Below, piece by piece: positions 34,090 to 46,774 of a stretch of 64,000 bases of DNA. A model generated the notes under the pieces. It did not search any database, was not told the DNA's origin, and saw only the letters and a program-made list of their open reading frames with translations. Origin of the DNA: Eucommia ulmoides (lineage: Eukaryota; Streptophyta; Magnoliopsida; Garryales; Eucommiaceae); the NCBI GenBank assembly GCA_016647705.1, contig CM028327.1:4473726-4537725 (forward strand). Reading direction: 5' to 3'. The position numbers and the translations under genes are program-made. Positions within the stretch are counted from its first letter, which is position 1. Each line of letters begins with the position of its first letter.

Positions 34090-37059
34090 AGTTAATTAAG
34101 AAAATGTAAATAAAACTTGGGACTACTGCATATGGTAAGCCCTAGGTTGCTTTTCAATGAAGATTAAACTAGAGTAGTAGTAAAACAATTTTATGATATA
34201 TCCATTGGCCAAAGATTATCCATTTTTACTCTTGTTCTTTCCTTCTTTGGATTGAAATATGGAATGTTTGCTTATTGTTTTTGTTCTCAAATTTTTCTCA
34301 GTTTTCCAAAATTGGAACAAGAATATAAGAACAAACATTTTTGTGGTGGTGGTCAGCGAAGTGACAATGACCAGTGAGTTGGTGATTGGAATAATGCCTG
34401 AGTGAATAGAAATCAATATTTTTTTAGTTTCCAGATTCTTAAGTAATTCAGCAAATACTCCACCAAATACTCTCAAAATTTTGCAAATAGAAACTAATAT
34501 AACAAATGTGTTTTGGTTTAAAAACTTTATCCTATTTATCTAGTGATTTATTTTTTGGGTACTTATCACCAACTCCTAAATTGGTTTGGAAACTATCAAA
34601 TGAACCCGATTATTTATTTTATTTTTTTGCATTGATTACTCCTGTTAACAATTCGTGGACTAATTTTTCCCTATTAATGAATTATTCCCTTCCATACACG
34701 TTGTCACCCTTAAAAACGCAGAACAACATATAGTAATAAACTACCAGTGAAACTAAAAACGAAACCTACAATTCCTCTTAATTATGATTGTTATTTAATA
34801 ATTTTTTTACACCATAATGATTTATAAATCATGATCTTCAAAATGAAATATTAATCTTTTTTTTTCTTCAGAATTCTAGATTATGATGTATGTGAATGTT
34901 ATATATAACATTAACTGTGATGTTAATGTTATATGTAACATTACTACAATATATGTATTCCGTGAGTAACATCCAATGTAATAGAAATAATATCAATTAA
35001 TGTTGATAATAATACAAATTATATGAACGTGTTGAATTTAATATAACTTATTGATAAAAGTGATTTAAATATTGAATGTAACACTCAACTGTGTTTTGAT
35101 AATGTTTAAAACCATGTTAAGTAACACAAATATGAAAACTAAAAATTCTAAAAATACCATATTGAAAATAATATGAATGTGTCGAAACTAAAAATTTGTT
35201 AGATTTAACAAAAATCATACAAAAAATATGTAATTAGTAACATGTAACTAAATGTACACATAACTAATATTAAACTAATTTATATGTCCAATATTTGTTA
35301 AATATCACAAATATTACACAGATATATATAATTATAATAGGTAATTAATATTATATAAGTACATGTAACAAAATACGTAAATATATATAAAAAAAATATT
35401 AAATTGTAACTAATATTCACTATAAAACTGAATTTACTCACCAAGTTTTTCCTACAATTCCTGCAATACTCCTACAATCTCTACAATGTAGGATTAAAAC
35501 TCAAGCGAAATTCAACTTGAGATACTAAATTTAAACTTAATAATAAGAAATAACTAATCGTGAATTAGACTTTAAAAATAAAACTAATTGCCCGAGTAAA
35601 GCATAAATTTGTTTTGTGCAATTGAATAATGAACACAAAGTCTTTGTTATAATAAATACTTTAAATATTTGAAGACATTCCTCTGACAAACTGGGGTACA
35701 TGTTACTTTATATGCTTTAATACAAATTAAATATTTAAAAGGCTCTTGATCCACTACATCCAAATCAAATTATCACATAAAGTGAGATTTCATAGATAAA
35801 GACAAATCATGCTTCCACCTAATCAAAACAAACTTAATCTTACCCTTAATCACATTCTATTTTAGGCCAAATTATACTATAAACCATTTTGCTCCATTAT
35901 TATTTTTCTAATTAATTTTGTCTTCTTTCAATTGTCTTAAAATAATTGTCCCAAAGGTAAATTAGTAAATAGTCCTTTATTTACATTATTCAATTAACCC
36001 CCTTTATCCATCAATTTACGAATAACGCCATCATTGAAAAAACTGAAGCTACTAACATAAGAGGTTTGATCTCATTAAGCAACCATTTCGGATTCAATCA
36101 TTGGGGGGTTGTGTATGAAAATTGCTCTGTTGAAATATGTCTCCACTTCTGGTGCCTGACAGTACCTGGAGGGATTAGTTTTCACCGACCGTAGTGCAGG
36201 GTTACTCTAGGAAACCAAAAAAATAAAAAATATTGAAGTTGCCAAACAATTATGGAAAGTAGAGCAAATCGTGAAACAACTCATCTTTGAAAAATTCGAT
36301 ATTGTGAACGTTTCCAATAAAAAAAAAAAAAAAAAACTACATTTCCCAATCTTTATTTGATATTTTGTGAATGTGCACAATATTGTCATATTCGTTGATT
36401 TTTGAAAGGGTGTTGTATTTTCCAAAACTATTTCAAGACTCATTATCCCAACTTATTACACTTCTATATTGCACCTTATTTTCCTTCCTTGTTTGCCTCT
36501 CAAAGTGCAAACCTAACGAGATGTAACAAGATGATTATACGACTAACCTACAATTTTTGTGCAAGTTTGAAGATTTTCGTGTTCTTCTTCTATATCCAAG
36601 AAATTGGGAACAGGAGAGGAAATGTGAAATTCAAAATTGCATGCATAAAATGGAAAACTGAAAAATTTATTCAAAAATAATTTATTTTAACCAACCTTTC
36701 TATTGATAACTTCTACGATTTTCGCAGGTAATCCTTACAATTCATTAAATGACGACGATTAAACATTAAATACTATTTATGAAGGGATATGTTTAAACAA
36801 TAACTATTAATGTGGTTTATTTTCTATAAAAACTCTTATTATATATAGTTTTAAACTATAAAAATCTCAAAAAATAGTTAAAAAAAAATACAAAACAAAA
36901 CGAGAGTTGTATGACATTAATGATTCTCAATGTCAATGTATAAAGACACCATCTGTTATTTTGACAAATATCAAGTATATTTTTTATCATTTTAATAATG
37001 TATGAGTCACTGTTTATCATCTTTGACAAAAGTATCCGTACAACACAACATTTTTTTAT
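34090..37059. other. Spacer b (unit 1), gene-free
   Basis: Collinear with 46775-49661 in unit 2 with local swaps. 34890-35000 is rich in ATGTTATATATAACATT-type palindromes. About 185 bp at 36045-36228 (containing GGTGCCTGACAGTACCTGG) is absent from unit 2. The frames at 36207-36680 on both strands are kept in unit 2 (48838-49323), but they overlap head to tail and resemble nothing known. Confidence 0.55.
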
Positions 37060-37068
37060 TAGTTTTTA

Positions 37069-38307
37069 GGGAAAATTACTGGTCAATCCCAATTTTAGCG
37101 TGAAACTACCAATCAAACCCGCATGTTTGAAAATAAACCAAATAATCTCAATTTACAGATTTTTTGAACTATCTAATCCCAAATTTTAAAAAATACGAAA
37201 ATTATATGACAAAATTACCTCTGTATGATTTTCTTTTTTATAATTTTCTTATTTGGAGGTTTCACATAAAGTCATTTTATTCAAATCAAAATAATTTTTA
37301 TTGCACATATTTTTTTTATGATATAATTATATATTTAGATTCGTGTTAATAAGATTTTCAAAATGATATCACATTCAATATTTTTTATTTATTTATTTCG
37401 GATTTGCGTTACATTCAACATGGATGTTACATGTAACATTATTATTACATGAATGTTACATGTAACATTACTATCACACCATGTTACATGTAACATTCAC
37501 TCTCATTACGATATCCGATTCAATACAAGCAATATTACTTTCCACATGCAATATGTTTTCCATTGACAAATTTGTCCGTGCTTTATATTCGGGTTTTTTT
37601 AATAGGGATTGAGAGTTTCCATATTCAATAAAATCATTTTATTAAAACAAAAATAGCTATTATTGTACATACTTTTTTTACAATCTAATTATATTTTCAT
37701 ATTCGTCTAAACAAGATTTTCAAAATGATATCCAACATACTATTTGTTTTCATTAGTTTAAGTTTTTCACATTCATGTTACATGTAATATGATATTTTCT
37801 TAAGTTTTAGTTCCTACGAATTATAAGATGTTACATGTAACATCTCATAAAATGTAACATTAATGTTACATGAATATTAAATGTAACATGATGTAGCTAC
37901 TAACCTTTTGATTTTGGTTTTGGTTTAATTTTGGTTAATGTTACATGTAACATCCTTTGAATTATAGATGTTATATTTCTCACGTGGAATGTAATATAAA
38001 TGTGAAAACTGAAAACTAATGAAAAAAATAGTGAATTTGATATTGTTTTGAAAATTTTGTTTAGATGAATCTGAATATATAATTATATTGTAAAAAAAAA
38101 ATGTGTACAACAATAGTAATTTTCATTTTAATAAATGATTATCTATTACCTAAATTAGTTCCGCAAGATAGGAATGTATTATGTAGGCACAATAATTAAG
38201 GGTATTCTCGTCACAAAAATAGCAAAAAGACCGCTCGGTTCATAAAAAAAGGAGCGGGTGTAATTGGTAGTTTTCAACCATTTTTTGGATCTCCCGGTAA
38301 GCGCCCC
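37069..38307. mobile_element. MULE-like insertion, 1239 bp, with 9-bp target duplication
   Basis: TAGTTTTTA occurs on both sides (37060-37068 and 38308-38316), and unit 2 has a single copy at 49662-49670 with no insert. Ends GGGAAAATTACTGGTCAATC and the reverse of the right end, GGGGCGCTTACCGGGAGATC, are alike. Subterminal sequence is repeated in inverted form (37255-37400 against 38000-38150) and once more directly (37615-37760). Nine-bp duplications and long inverted ends are typical of Mutator-like elements. The interior carries several copies of the palindrome ATGTTACATGTAACAT. No transposase is encoded. Confidence 0.75.
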
Positions 38308-38399
38308 TAGTTTTTATTGTCTACTTTATGCTCCTCTCAGTCTCTCTTTTTTTTTCGTTTTTTATTTTTTGACTTTCGCATTGCATTATTTATTTAATT

Positions 38400-38700
38400 T
38401 GTTTTATTTTTATTTATCTATTTGTTGTGTATGGTATTTATAGAAAATAAGAATAATCAAAAGTTAAAATTAAAAACAAAAGGAAACAAAAAGAAACATT
38501 TAAATTTTATAACAAAAAGGATTTTTTTTCTTTTTTTAAAAAAAAATATTGAATTCCTATTTTTTGTTTTTATGTTTGGAACCCTTTTTTTCACTTTTTT
38601 TTTTTTTTTTTAGGTTTTTACTTTTGGTTTTCATTTTTTTTATAAATATCATACAAAAATAAAAAATGACAGTGAGAATAGAAAATAGAAAAAATATTAT
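38400..38700. repeat. AT-rich fold-back element
   Basis: GTATGGTATTTATAGAAAAT pairs with the inverse of TTTTTTTATAAATATCATAC. A counterpart lies at 49760-49990 in unit 2 and a relative at 17035-17300. Confidence 0.45.
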
Positions 38701-38922
38701 GTTGAGGGTACTTTCCAATAAAATATAGTAGGAAATATCTCATGCGTCTCAAGTATTATTAGAATGATAATGACTGAGGTTATGTCAAATTTAAACTCTA
38801 CGTAATAATAGATAGAAATAGAGTTTTTACACTTTGCACCCCTGAAGTTTGACCTAAATTTCACATTGGTACCTATGGTTTCAATTTGAAGATATAGCGC
38901 CTTAAAGTATGTCATTCATTTT

Positions 38923-40023
38923 ATTCAACGGACTGGATTTCATGGATATGTGGAGATTAAATCTAGTCCATTAAATTAATAAAAATGATTTCAAATTAAT
39001 AAAAATTTACAAATTAAATAAATACTTTAGTTTTGGATTTTTAGTCTCATTTACTAGAGTCCCTTTGTTTGGGTGGATAAGATGGTGGATACAAAATGAA
39101 AACGAAAATATGATGGAAAAAAAAAATGATATGGAGGAAAGATGGGAAGAAAAAGAAAAGAAGGAAAATATAATCTAAATTTCATATTTCCGGATGTGAA
39201 AAGAAATTTTTTGAGTTACATTCAACTAATATTTAGTAACAACTATTTTTTTGTTTTTTCGGTTGTCGATTGTCGAAATATTACATTATTGTAACTAAAA
39301 AATATACTAAACATGTAAATAAAAAATAAATTAAAAATAGTTACATATAACTAAAAAAAAAATCTGGTGACTAGTGGCTGAACTTCGACGACCAGAGGTC
39401 TGAGGTTCAACAATAGGCAGTGTCAAGCGAAGGCGGGTGGGAGAAGAAAGTTGGTGCTGGAGACTGTCGATGCAAAGCTTAATTAAAAGCATTCAATTAG
39501 AGATATAAGATAACATCGATCATGAGACTAAAAACACAAGACAAAACGTAATTAAGAAATTTATACTTACTTAAAATTGAAATAGGATAAATTATAAATT
39601 GGTATTATTAACCAATTATCCTTATTTTTAATGGAATGAAATATACCCAATGGGTTAATTTATTTTTTAGTACACTGTATTGATCAGATGGACAGATTAA
39701 ATCTCCAATCTTAAGATTGGTGTAGAGTAAATTCCATTTAAGTTATGATTTTCTTTTTTGTATTTTGAAATTTTTGTTAGGTTTTTATGCCCATGGGAGA
39801 TTTGGAATTGACGATATTCGGATTCTTTTTTATGGTTTGTTACATGGGTTTACTCATATACGACATTGACAATCTGATTAAGCGATTCAACTACGATGAG
39901 CTTATTCCTGTTGCTGTTTGTCTCTATTTGGACATCGTTAATCTTTTTGTGCTTATGGTTGGTTGCTTGGGTGGATATGGAAGTAGTGGCAAAGGTAGTG
40001 GCGATGGTGGTGGTGGGGTATAA
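38923..40023 (+). pseudogene. BI-1-like copy A2, last intron and last exon only
   Basis: Homology to A1 starts abruptly inside intron 3 (TTATTCAACGGACTGGATTT, as at 25630). Exons 1-3 and any promoter are absent. About 570 bp of intron sequence, including half of the MITE, is also missing at 39205. The last exon (39781-40023) is open for 80 residues with [26 protein letters not shown] and the glycine-rich tail, closer to A1 than to the B copies. It cannot make a family protein. Confidence 0.88.
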
Positions 40024-41712
40024 ACTCACTTTAGGTTCACAATGAAGTTGATTAAGAAAATGTAAATAAAACTTGGGACTACTGCATATGGTAAGTCATA
40101 GGTTGCTTATCTATAATGAAGATTAAACTATGGTAGTAGTAAAACAATTTTATGATATCATACATTGGGAAAAGATTATCTATTTTTAATACTCTTTCTT
40201 TTTTCCTTCTTTTGATTGAAATGTGGAATGTTTGGTTATTGTTTTTGTTCTCAAATTCTTCTCGTCATCCAAAATTGAAACATGAATAGAAGAACAAATA
40301 TTTTTGTGGTGGTGGCGGCCAGTAGAGTGGCAGTGACCAATGAGTTGGTGGTTGGAATAATGCTGGAGTTAATGAGAATCAATATTTTTTTGTTTCCAGA
40401 TTCTTAAGTAATTCAGTAAATACTCTACAAAATACTCTCAAAATTTTGGAAATAGAAACTAATATAACAAATGTGTTTTGGTTTAAAAAGTTTATCCTAT
40501 TTATCTAGTGATTTATTTTTGGGACACTTATCACTAGCTCCCAAATTGGTATGAAAACTATCAAATGAACCCAATTATTTTATTTTATTTTCATCGATTA
40601 CTCCTTCTGACATTTCGTGGACTAATTTGTCCTTATTAATGAATCATTCCCTTCCATACACGTCACCCCTAAAAACGCTAAACAACATATGACAATAAAC
40701 TACCAATAAAACTGAAAACGAAACCCACAATTCCTCTCAATTATGATTGTTATTCAATTATTTTTTTACACCAAAATGATTTATAAATCATGATCTTACA
40801 AAAAAAAAAAATGAAATATTAATCTTTTTTTTTTTTCGGAATTCTGGATTATGATACATGTGAATGTTATATCGAACATTACTACAATTTGTGTGTCAAT
40901 TCTCTCAGTCTCGACAATGATCCCTAAGATTAAGCAAAGCACTGCTTAGCAGCAGAGTTGTAAAATTAGAGTCAAAATTGACATTAAACCAAAGTTTCTT
41001 AGATGAGGAATCAATTGAAAAGAAAAGAAAAATCTAAAATATATTACAAATACAATTATAATAAAATCCTAATGCCCTAATTTAATGCATATTCAATCTC
41101 TACTATACTAATGCCTTTCCAACAATTCAAGCATATACACACTAAAATATCGCATGTGCTCATCGTTTTTGGCATGTCAGCATAACACTAATACGTGTAG
41201 GATGAGTAGAAGAACTCTGCACAGACAATGGAGGGAGAGGAATAAGATAGGATTTGGTCTCAAAACAAAAAGAAACTCTTGGATCTCATCATCTTTCTTC
41301 AATAAAACATGCATTAAAAAACAAACAAAAAAGTATACAATTCAAGACCCGTGAACAATCTATAAAGCGAGAATAACGTTGATAATACGATTCATTAATA
41401 TAATTTAAACGATTCTACAATAATCTTTTCAACGGTGAAGAAAAGTGAATATACCCAAGTTGTGAACTTCAGATGGCTTGGAATACAAATATCTTCAAGT
41501 TTTACCATGCCAAAAGGTAATGAATGATTAGACCTACATTACATACAACAAAGAATAAGGGGAAAGTGTCTCAGATAACAGAAATAAAATTCACACACAT
41601 TGATTCCCTCATAATCGAATCCAGCATTAGAATAGGTCGCATCTCTCTATATTTCAAAAATTGTTCAAACAAATCTAAAAAAAAATTGAGCAAAAATCAA
41701 ATCGTGGTCAGA

Positions 41713-41756
<44 letters not shown>

Positions 41757-43440
41757 AAAAAAAAACATTGTTAGATCTAGTGAAATCGAACACATATCTA
41801 AAGAAATCAAACTTAGATTTAGCCAAATCAAACTCCCAACAACCACCACACCCAACCACGCCAAAGGATCACAATAGCACGTATGAAAATTAAGTTACTA
41901 TAATTCTTATTTGTCAACAAATCAAACAAAAGAACACAATAACAGTATAACACGCATAAAAATTAAGTTTAGCAGAAGTCAATTAAACGATTATGACAAC
42001 AAAATCTGTACCCATAAAACCCCAAAAAAAAAAATCAAAATTTTGAGAGGAAAAAAGATACCTTAGGTAACTGAATTTTACAAACCTCCATCATTTTATT
42101 TTCGTCACTCAATTAGAATAAAAAACATAACAAATATGAGAATTCATCAATAAAATTTTCACTACCAACATCGAAGATAAAAACAACTCAATTATACCAC
42201 AAGAATAGAAAAAAAAATTATCAGTTCAAAATCAAACTTAGTCCCAAGCTTACACGGGTTAAGTAAATTGGTAAGTAGGCATCACCTCTATCGCACACAA
42301 ATAAACACCAATTTACCACCAACTATTCCACTAGAAAATCAAATGTATCTAAATCTTTATAGAAGCAGTCAGATTCGACCGAGGAGAAAATAGACTGGAG
42401 GATATAAGAACATTCAGATGAAGAGTGAAATCAAACCTGGAGGTAATTTTTAGTAAAAACATGAAAAATTCCATTTCGAAAGACCCCAAGACCTCATTCT
42501 CTATCAGAACGATACCTGGCAGAGATAAAACGTTAACATGCGAACACAATTTTGATAAATAAAGCAGTAAACATCAAACGGCACAAACCCAACATTTAAA
42601 ATTCAACAAAAATATCAAAAGAGAGATAATTTAAGATACCTAGATCATTTTTTAATCTCTAAATGAATAAACTTAGGAATGAGAGAGATGTTGGTCGCGG
42701 CGTTGTTGCGATCATGTGGTGACTTACTTTTGTTTTCTCTCAAATCGAAAAATTATAGATATAGAAAAAGAAATTAGATCTTGATGGTCTGCTCCCAAAT
42801 CGCAAATCAAAAATGAAAACCAAAATCAATCTGAGACAGAGCAAGAGAGAGGAATAGAAAATGATGACGTACTGGATGTGTTTTTTGTTGTTGGGTGTTA
42901 GGGTTAGTGAGATTGAGGGTATGCAACGGTGACGGAAGAGGATGGCGACGCGATGGCGATGGCTCAAAGAAGGTGAATGGTGGCAACGGCAAGACGACGC
43001 AATGGCAACGGCGATGGATGAGGTAGATGGAATGGGCTAGATCTGCGACGGTCTGTGAGTTTGCGATGGAGGAAGTCGCCACCTCGTCGCGAGGGAGAGA
43101 AGCCGTCATTGACGTCGGTGATCTCGTATGGCCAGTAGCCGTGAGGGCTAGAGAGAGATGAAAGAAGAGGGCTGAAGAAGAAAGTGAACATGGGACTATG
43201 GGAGAATAGATGGTCGACTGAAATTAGAGAAAACTCTAATAATCAATATATGTGAAAGAAAAAATGATCTAATGACTACCAATATCTAGATTTTATGTGG
43301 TAATTAACATTTATTATTAAAAAATTAATTGAGGAATTTCTTTGATTGAAAAATAATATATTTTTAAAGTTGGGATTTTTTTGAAGATAAATTTGAGAAG
43401 TGGTATGCTTTTGGCCCAAAAAAATCACATTATCATTAAA
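40024..43440. other. Spacer a' (unit 2), gene-free
   Basis: Copy of 27218-30660. A run of about 40 A residues (41716-41755) replaces a short A tract at 28918. The degraded copy of the divergent unknown ORF lies at 42964-43191 (minus). Confidence 0.6.
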
Positions 43441-43531
43441 ACTTCTGGGCTTCATTACATATTGGGCCTTCTCAAAGGCCCTTTCTCATGAGGAAAATGG
43501 GAGAAGAAAACGAATTTCCTTCTTTCCCAGA

Positions 43532-43591
43532 ATGGTAACGAGAACTTTATTCCCTTCCCTCCCAAATCTTGACGAAAATGGACTCTACTGA
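43532..43591 (+). promoter_or_regulatory. Upstream ORF before B2
   Basis: 19-codon ORF encoding the same peptide as the one before B1, ending 99 bp before the B2 start. Confidence 0.35.
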
Positions 43592-43690
43592 ACCTTCCCA
43601 GAAATTTCGATCAAGAACCCTAAAAATCTCGCCCTTTCCTCTGTAGCTCTCTCACACTTCATACTCCCCATTCTCTCTTTGATCGATCCA

Positions 43691-46600
43691 ATGGCGCAGA
43701 ACGATGGAAAGATCAATGGCGACACTGATGCCGGCGGTGGTGATCGCCGACTCTACCCATCGATGACGGAGAACCCAAGTCTTCGTTGGGCTTTCATCAG
43801 AAAAGTCTACTCAATACTCGCTTTGCAACTGCTTGGCACCGTCGCTGTCTCCGCCATCGTCGTCTTCATCCGACCGATTGCTCATTTCTTGAATGATAAC
43901 CCCAAAGGAGAAATCGACGGCTTCTTCGTTATGTTGCCTCCGTGTTTTTTTTTTTTCCCTCCCTTTTTCTTGAATTATAGACTATTATTTATGAATTTTT
44001 GGGTAATTCTCCGACAAATTTCTTATTTTACCTTTAATTTAAAAAAAAAAAAATTCATACTCAATTGCAACTTATATTTTAGTTTCGCATATTAAAAAAA
44101 AAAAAAAACCCCGAATATACAGATTCCACTCTCGCAGTTAATATTTGTCAGACGTAACAAATATTAAATAAGTTCCATGTAATTTGTAACTTGTAATTAA
44201 TATTATACAAATACATATAACTAATATTACACAAGCGTGAGCATATACGGGATTAATACGCAAGTAAAAATTAATTTGAAGGACTAAATCAAAATTTATG
44301 ATTTAAATAAGATTAATAACAAATTATACTAAAGAGGGAGGTCTAATGTTCAAAACTATCCTCTTTTCCAATATTTTGTAGGAAAAAAACTAGTCTTCCA
44401 AACACGCTCTTATTATTTATTCATAACTAGTATATAAATTGTGTCTAAACGCACTAATTTTAATTCAATTTATTAATTTTAAATATTTTAAAGTTAGTTC
44501 AAATATATTAATAATGTAGTAACATAGTGTAACTCAAGTGGTAAAGCTCGCTTGAATTAAAACAATTAAGAGATATCTGTAAGGTTAGGAATTCGAACTT
44601 GCGAAAAAATACTTGTTAGGAGAAGTAACAACATATCCCGAATAAGTTTAGTCTGACACCTTGTATGTGTATGAAGACCAATTAAATACAGAAATAAAAT
44701 TTAGAAGGTAAAAATAAAAAAAATTTATTTAACCGTCGTAGAAGTGGAAGAGTGGAATTTTTTGGTGGAAATTTTCTCCCAAAAATTTTAATAATCCAAT
44801 CTCATCCTTCAATCCCTCTAAATCAATCCAAACCGTCGATAATTTTGGATCAAAACCAATTTATGATTTATTGTGTTTTCAGGGATGGTGATTTTGGAGG
44901 CCGCAATTCTAACATGCGCTGTGGTGGTGAGCTTAACTCTCTACGCTTTCTGGGCAGCAAAGCATGGCCATGACTATGCCTTCCTCTTCCGCTTTACCTG
45001 CACTTCCCTGTCGATCCCTCTCATTCAGGTACCATACATACATGTTCTTTATTCAATGGACTGGATTTCATGGATATCTGGAGATTAAATCTAGTCCATT
45101 AAATTAATAAAAATTCACAAATTAAATAAATACTTTAGTTTTGGATTTTTAGTCTCATTTACTAGAGTCTTTCTGTTTGTTTGGGTGGAAAAGATATGAT
45201 GGAAAATGAAAAAAAAAAATGGTATGGGAGAAAAATGGGAAGAAAAAAAAAAGAAGGAAAATATAATCTAAATTTTATATTTCCGGATGTGAAAAGAAGT
45301 ATAAATATCCTCATATTCCAAACGCTCGGCAGCAAAGGGTGTCGCCTTCGAAAAAAAAAAAATTGAAAAATAATTTTGTACCATCTGCTAGAGGTTGAAG
45401 TATTCCCAAAGGACCGGCGTATTCGAGTCTAATACGTTCTTATAGCCCGGTAGTAATTTTCCAAGTAAATTTTTTTGCACACCAATTAGGGAGGAAAATG
45501 AAGGAACATGAATGAGAATTTTTCAAGTAGAGAGTAAAATTATAATTATACCCTTAATGATAAAATCTTTAATTTATTTTTGTAATATATGAGGGTGAAA
45601 TAGTAAATTACGTTAAAGTGAATTATTTTCTTTCTTTTCATTTTTATTTCTTAGCCAAACAACATGAAGGAAAATAACTTTTCTTTCACAATGAATAAAT
45701 ATATTATCTTCTTATTTTTTTTTTTTTTACTCTTTTCCATCCTGCCCAACCAAGCATACCGTTAGAGTTAATGGAAACACAAATGTTCCAATTTAGGTTG
45801 TGCCGCCAACTGCCACCCCATCGCCGTTGGCCACCAAACTCCGACCGTTAGATTCCGTCCACCTCATATCGCCTGAATGTTTTTGAGTTACATTCAACTA
45901 GTTTTTAGTAACATCTTTTTAATATTCTTTTTAGTTTCCTTTTTTAGTTACATTCAACTATTTTTTTGGTTGTAGGTCGTCAGAATATTACATTAATGTA
46001 AATAAAAAATATACTAAACATGTAACTAGAAAATAAATTAAAAATAGTTACATATAACTAAAAAAAAACTTCTTGTGACTGGTGGTTGAACATTGGCAAC
46101 CGGAGATCTGAGGTTCAACAATAGGTGGCGGCAAGCGGAGGCGGGTGGGAGATGAAAGTTGGTGCTAGAGAAGAGAATGACGATGCAAAGCTTAATTAGA
46201 AGCATTCAATTGGAAATATAAGAGAGCATCAATCATGGGACTAAAACACAAGGTAAAACATAATTAAAGGATTTATACATATTTAAAATTGAAATAAGAT
46301 AAATTATTAATAGACTCTTTAATTGGGATTATTGATCAATTATTCTTATTTTTAATGGATTGGAATATAACCAGTAGATTAATTTATTTTTTAGCACATT
46401 GTATCTATCTAATAGACAGATTAAATCTCTAATGTTAAGATCAATGTAGAGTAAATTTCAAATAAATTATGATTTTCTTTTTTGTATTTTGAAATTTTTG
46501 TTAGGTTTTTATGCCTATCGGAGATTTGGAATCGACGATGTTCGGATCCTTTTTAGTGGGTTTTTTTTTGAGTTTACTCATATACGATACTGAGAGTCTG

Positions 46601-46774
46601 ATTAAGCGATTCAACTACGACGAGCATGTTCCTGCTGCTGTTTGTCTTTATTTAGACATCATTAATCTTTTTGTGGTTATATTTCGTTGCTTGGATGCTT
46701 TGTTGGCTATGGAAGTAGTGGCAATGATGGTCGCGATGGTGATGGTGAGGAAACTCACTTTAGGTTCACCTTGA
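43691..46774 (+). pseudogene. BI-1-like copy B2, exon 2 deleted and first splice donor lost
   Basis: Recognisable exons are 43691 to about 43944, 44883-45028 and 46505-46774. It shares the exon-2 deletion of B1 with the same junction. In addition the sequence after CCTCCGTGT runs straight into a T tract: some 28 bp that in B1 carry the donor C|GTATGC are gone, so the frame reads on into the intron. A weak GT within CCGTGTTTT (exon ending CCGT) would keep the frame, but lacks a good consensus. Exon 3 has also lost 12 bp (four codons) against B1. The last exon has the B-type shifted hydrophobic tail. Most likely a pseudogene, although reading frames in the exons are otherwise open. Confidence 0.7.

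Noticed and set aside
36207..36680. Two frames on opposite strands, both kept in unit 2
   Set aside because: They are preserved only because the duplication is recent; they overlap, have no known motif, and differ by indels near the ends.
37400..37960. Regularly recurring palindromes considered as a CRISPR-like array
   Set aside because: Spacing is irregular, the DNA is plant nuclear, and the words lie within a transposon.
39787..40023. A2 last exon as an independent short gene
   Set aside because: It begins at a splice acceptor, aligns with the last exon of A1, and has no promoter or upstream exons.
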